Source: an uncultured Oxalobacteraceae bacterium (GTDB lineage: Bacteria > Pseudomonadota > Gammaproteobacteria > Burkholderiales > Burkholderiaceae). From it: DNA of 5,019 nt. The DNA lies in NCBI GenBank assembly GCA_946478765.1, contig CAMLDH010000294.1, forward strand, positions 1 to 5,019, given 5' to 3'. The notes under the pieces were generated by a model that was given only the letters and a program-made list of their open reading frames with translations, ran no database searches and had not been told where the DNA came from. Below, in pieces: positions 4,889 to 5,019 of the stretch. Position 1 is the stretch's first letter. Every line of letters begins with the position of its first letter. The translations under genes were made by a program, and so were the position numbers.

Positions 4889-5019
4889 TGTGCTGACACG
4901 CACGCTCGACAGCGCGCAGGGCGGCTATCGGACAGCAGCGTGGTATTCCATTGCAGCGGCGCACTGCGTTCCGCGGAACTGCAACCCGCGATACAGCTCG
5001 GCGCATCCGTTGCCAGCAT
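4889..5019 (+). pseudogene. 5'-truncated fragment of a Rossmann/DUF2520-type oxidoreductase-like gene (continues past the window)
   Basis: In the plus frame beginning at 4889 the translation reads CADTHARQRAGRLSD, then SSVVFHCSGALRSAELQPA (4934-4990) and IQLGASVAS up to the edge. The VFHCSGAL...L....G..VAS pattern is what I know from the linker between the N-terminal Rossmann domain and the DUF2520 domain in a family of predicted NAD(P)-binding proteins, where it normally follows about 90-100 residues of Rossmann fold with an N-terminal GxGxxG. Here TGA and TAA stops lie in frame at 4862-4867, no ATG follows them before the conserved part, and no frame upstream shows a Rossmann N-terminus. 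It therefore appears to have lost its 5' end. A minus-strand open frame over the same DNA shows no recognisable motif and is probably a shadow. Family assignment is from pattern memory; the rest of the gene is not visible. Confidence 0.55.

Noticed and set aside
4825..5019. Minus-strand open frame of 64 codons at the right edge
   Set aside because: The opposite strand shows a recognisable VFHCSGAL motif, while this frame has no family features or good ribosome site.
4735..5019. CRISPR array, tRNA or attachment-site candidates
   Set aside because: No regularly spaced repeats, no cloverleaf and no flanking direct repeats suggesting att sites were found.

Overview
The window holds the 5' part of a Tad/Flp pilus (type IVc pilus) assembly locus, transcribed right to left on the minus strand. 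The order is flp pilin, prepilin peptidase (cpaA/tadV), cpaB/rcpC, secretin cpaC/rcpA, a small lipoprotein in the place where cpaD/rcpB often lies, and cpaE/tadZ, which runs off the left edge. The high GC content, GC-ending codons and gene order fit a Gram-negative proteobacterium, most plausibly a betaproteobacterium of the Burkholderiales (Oxalobacteraceae-like). The phylum-level call is supported by the outer-membrane secretin and lipoprotein. The family-level call is inference.

Layout: 1-670 cpaE (3' end outside the window); 671-742 spacer with a GAAA-loop hairpin; 743-1021 lipoprotein; 1033-2532 secretin; 2567-3451 cpaB; 3452-3540 spacer with a small open frame in the cpaA reading frame; 3541-4134 prepilin peptidase; 4135-4237 spacer with a strong hairpin; 4238-4438 flp. 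The genes are close together, each has a Shine-Dalgarno sequence, and no convincing rho-independent terminator separates them, so they probably form one operon. The hairpin just after flp may let the pilin be made in excess.

Together, Flp is the pilin, CpaA cleaves and processes it in the inner membrane, CpaB spans the periplasm beside the secretin, CpaC forms the outer-membrane pore, the lipoprotein may act as a pilotin or CpaD-like partner, and CpaE is expected to place the machine at a cell site. The motor ATPase (cpaF/tadA), the platform proteins (tadB/C) and minor pilins are not in the window and probably follow to the left.

Right of flp (4439-5019) there is no intact gene. It holds the presumed flp control region, an 89-bp MITE-like element (4646-4734) with IS903-like terminal inverted repeats and TTAA on both sides, and a plus-strand fragment that reads as the inside of a DUF2520/Rossmann-type protein without its N-terminus. 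This suggests that the locus edge is a rearranged junction. The Tad system itself is a known type; the unusual points are the lipoprotein, the degenerate CpaE motifs, the MITE and the truncated gene.
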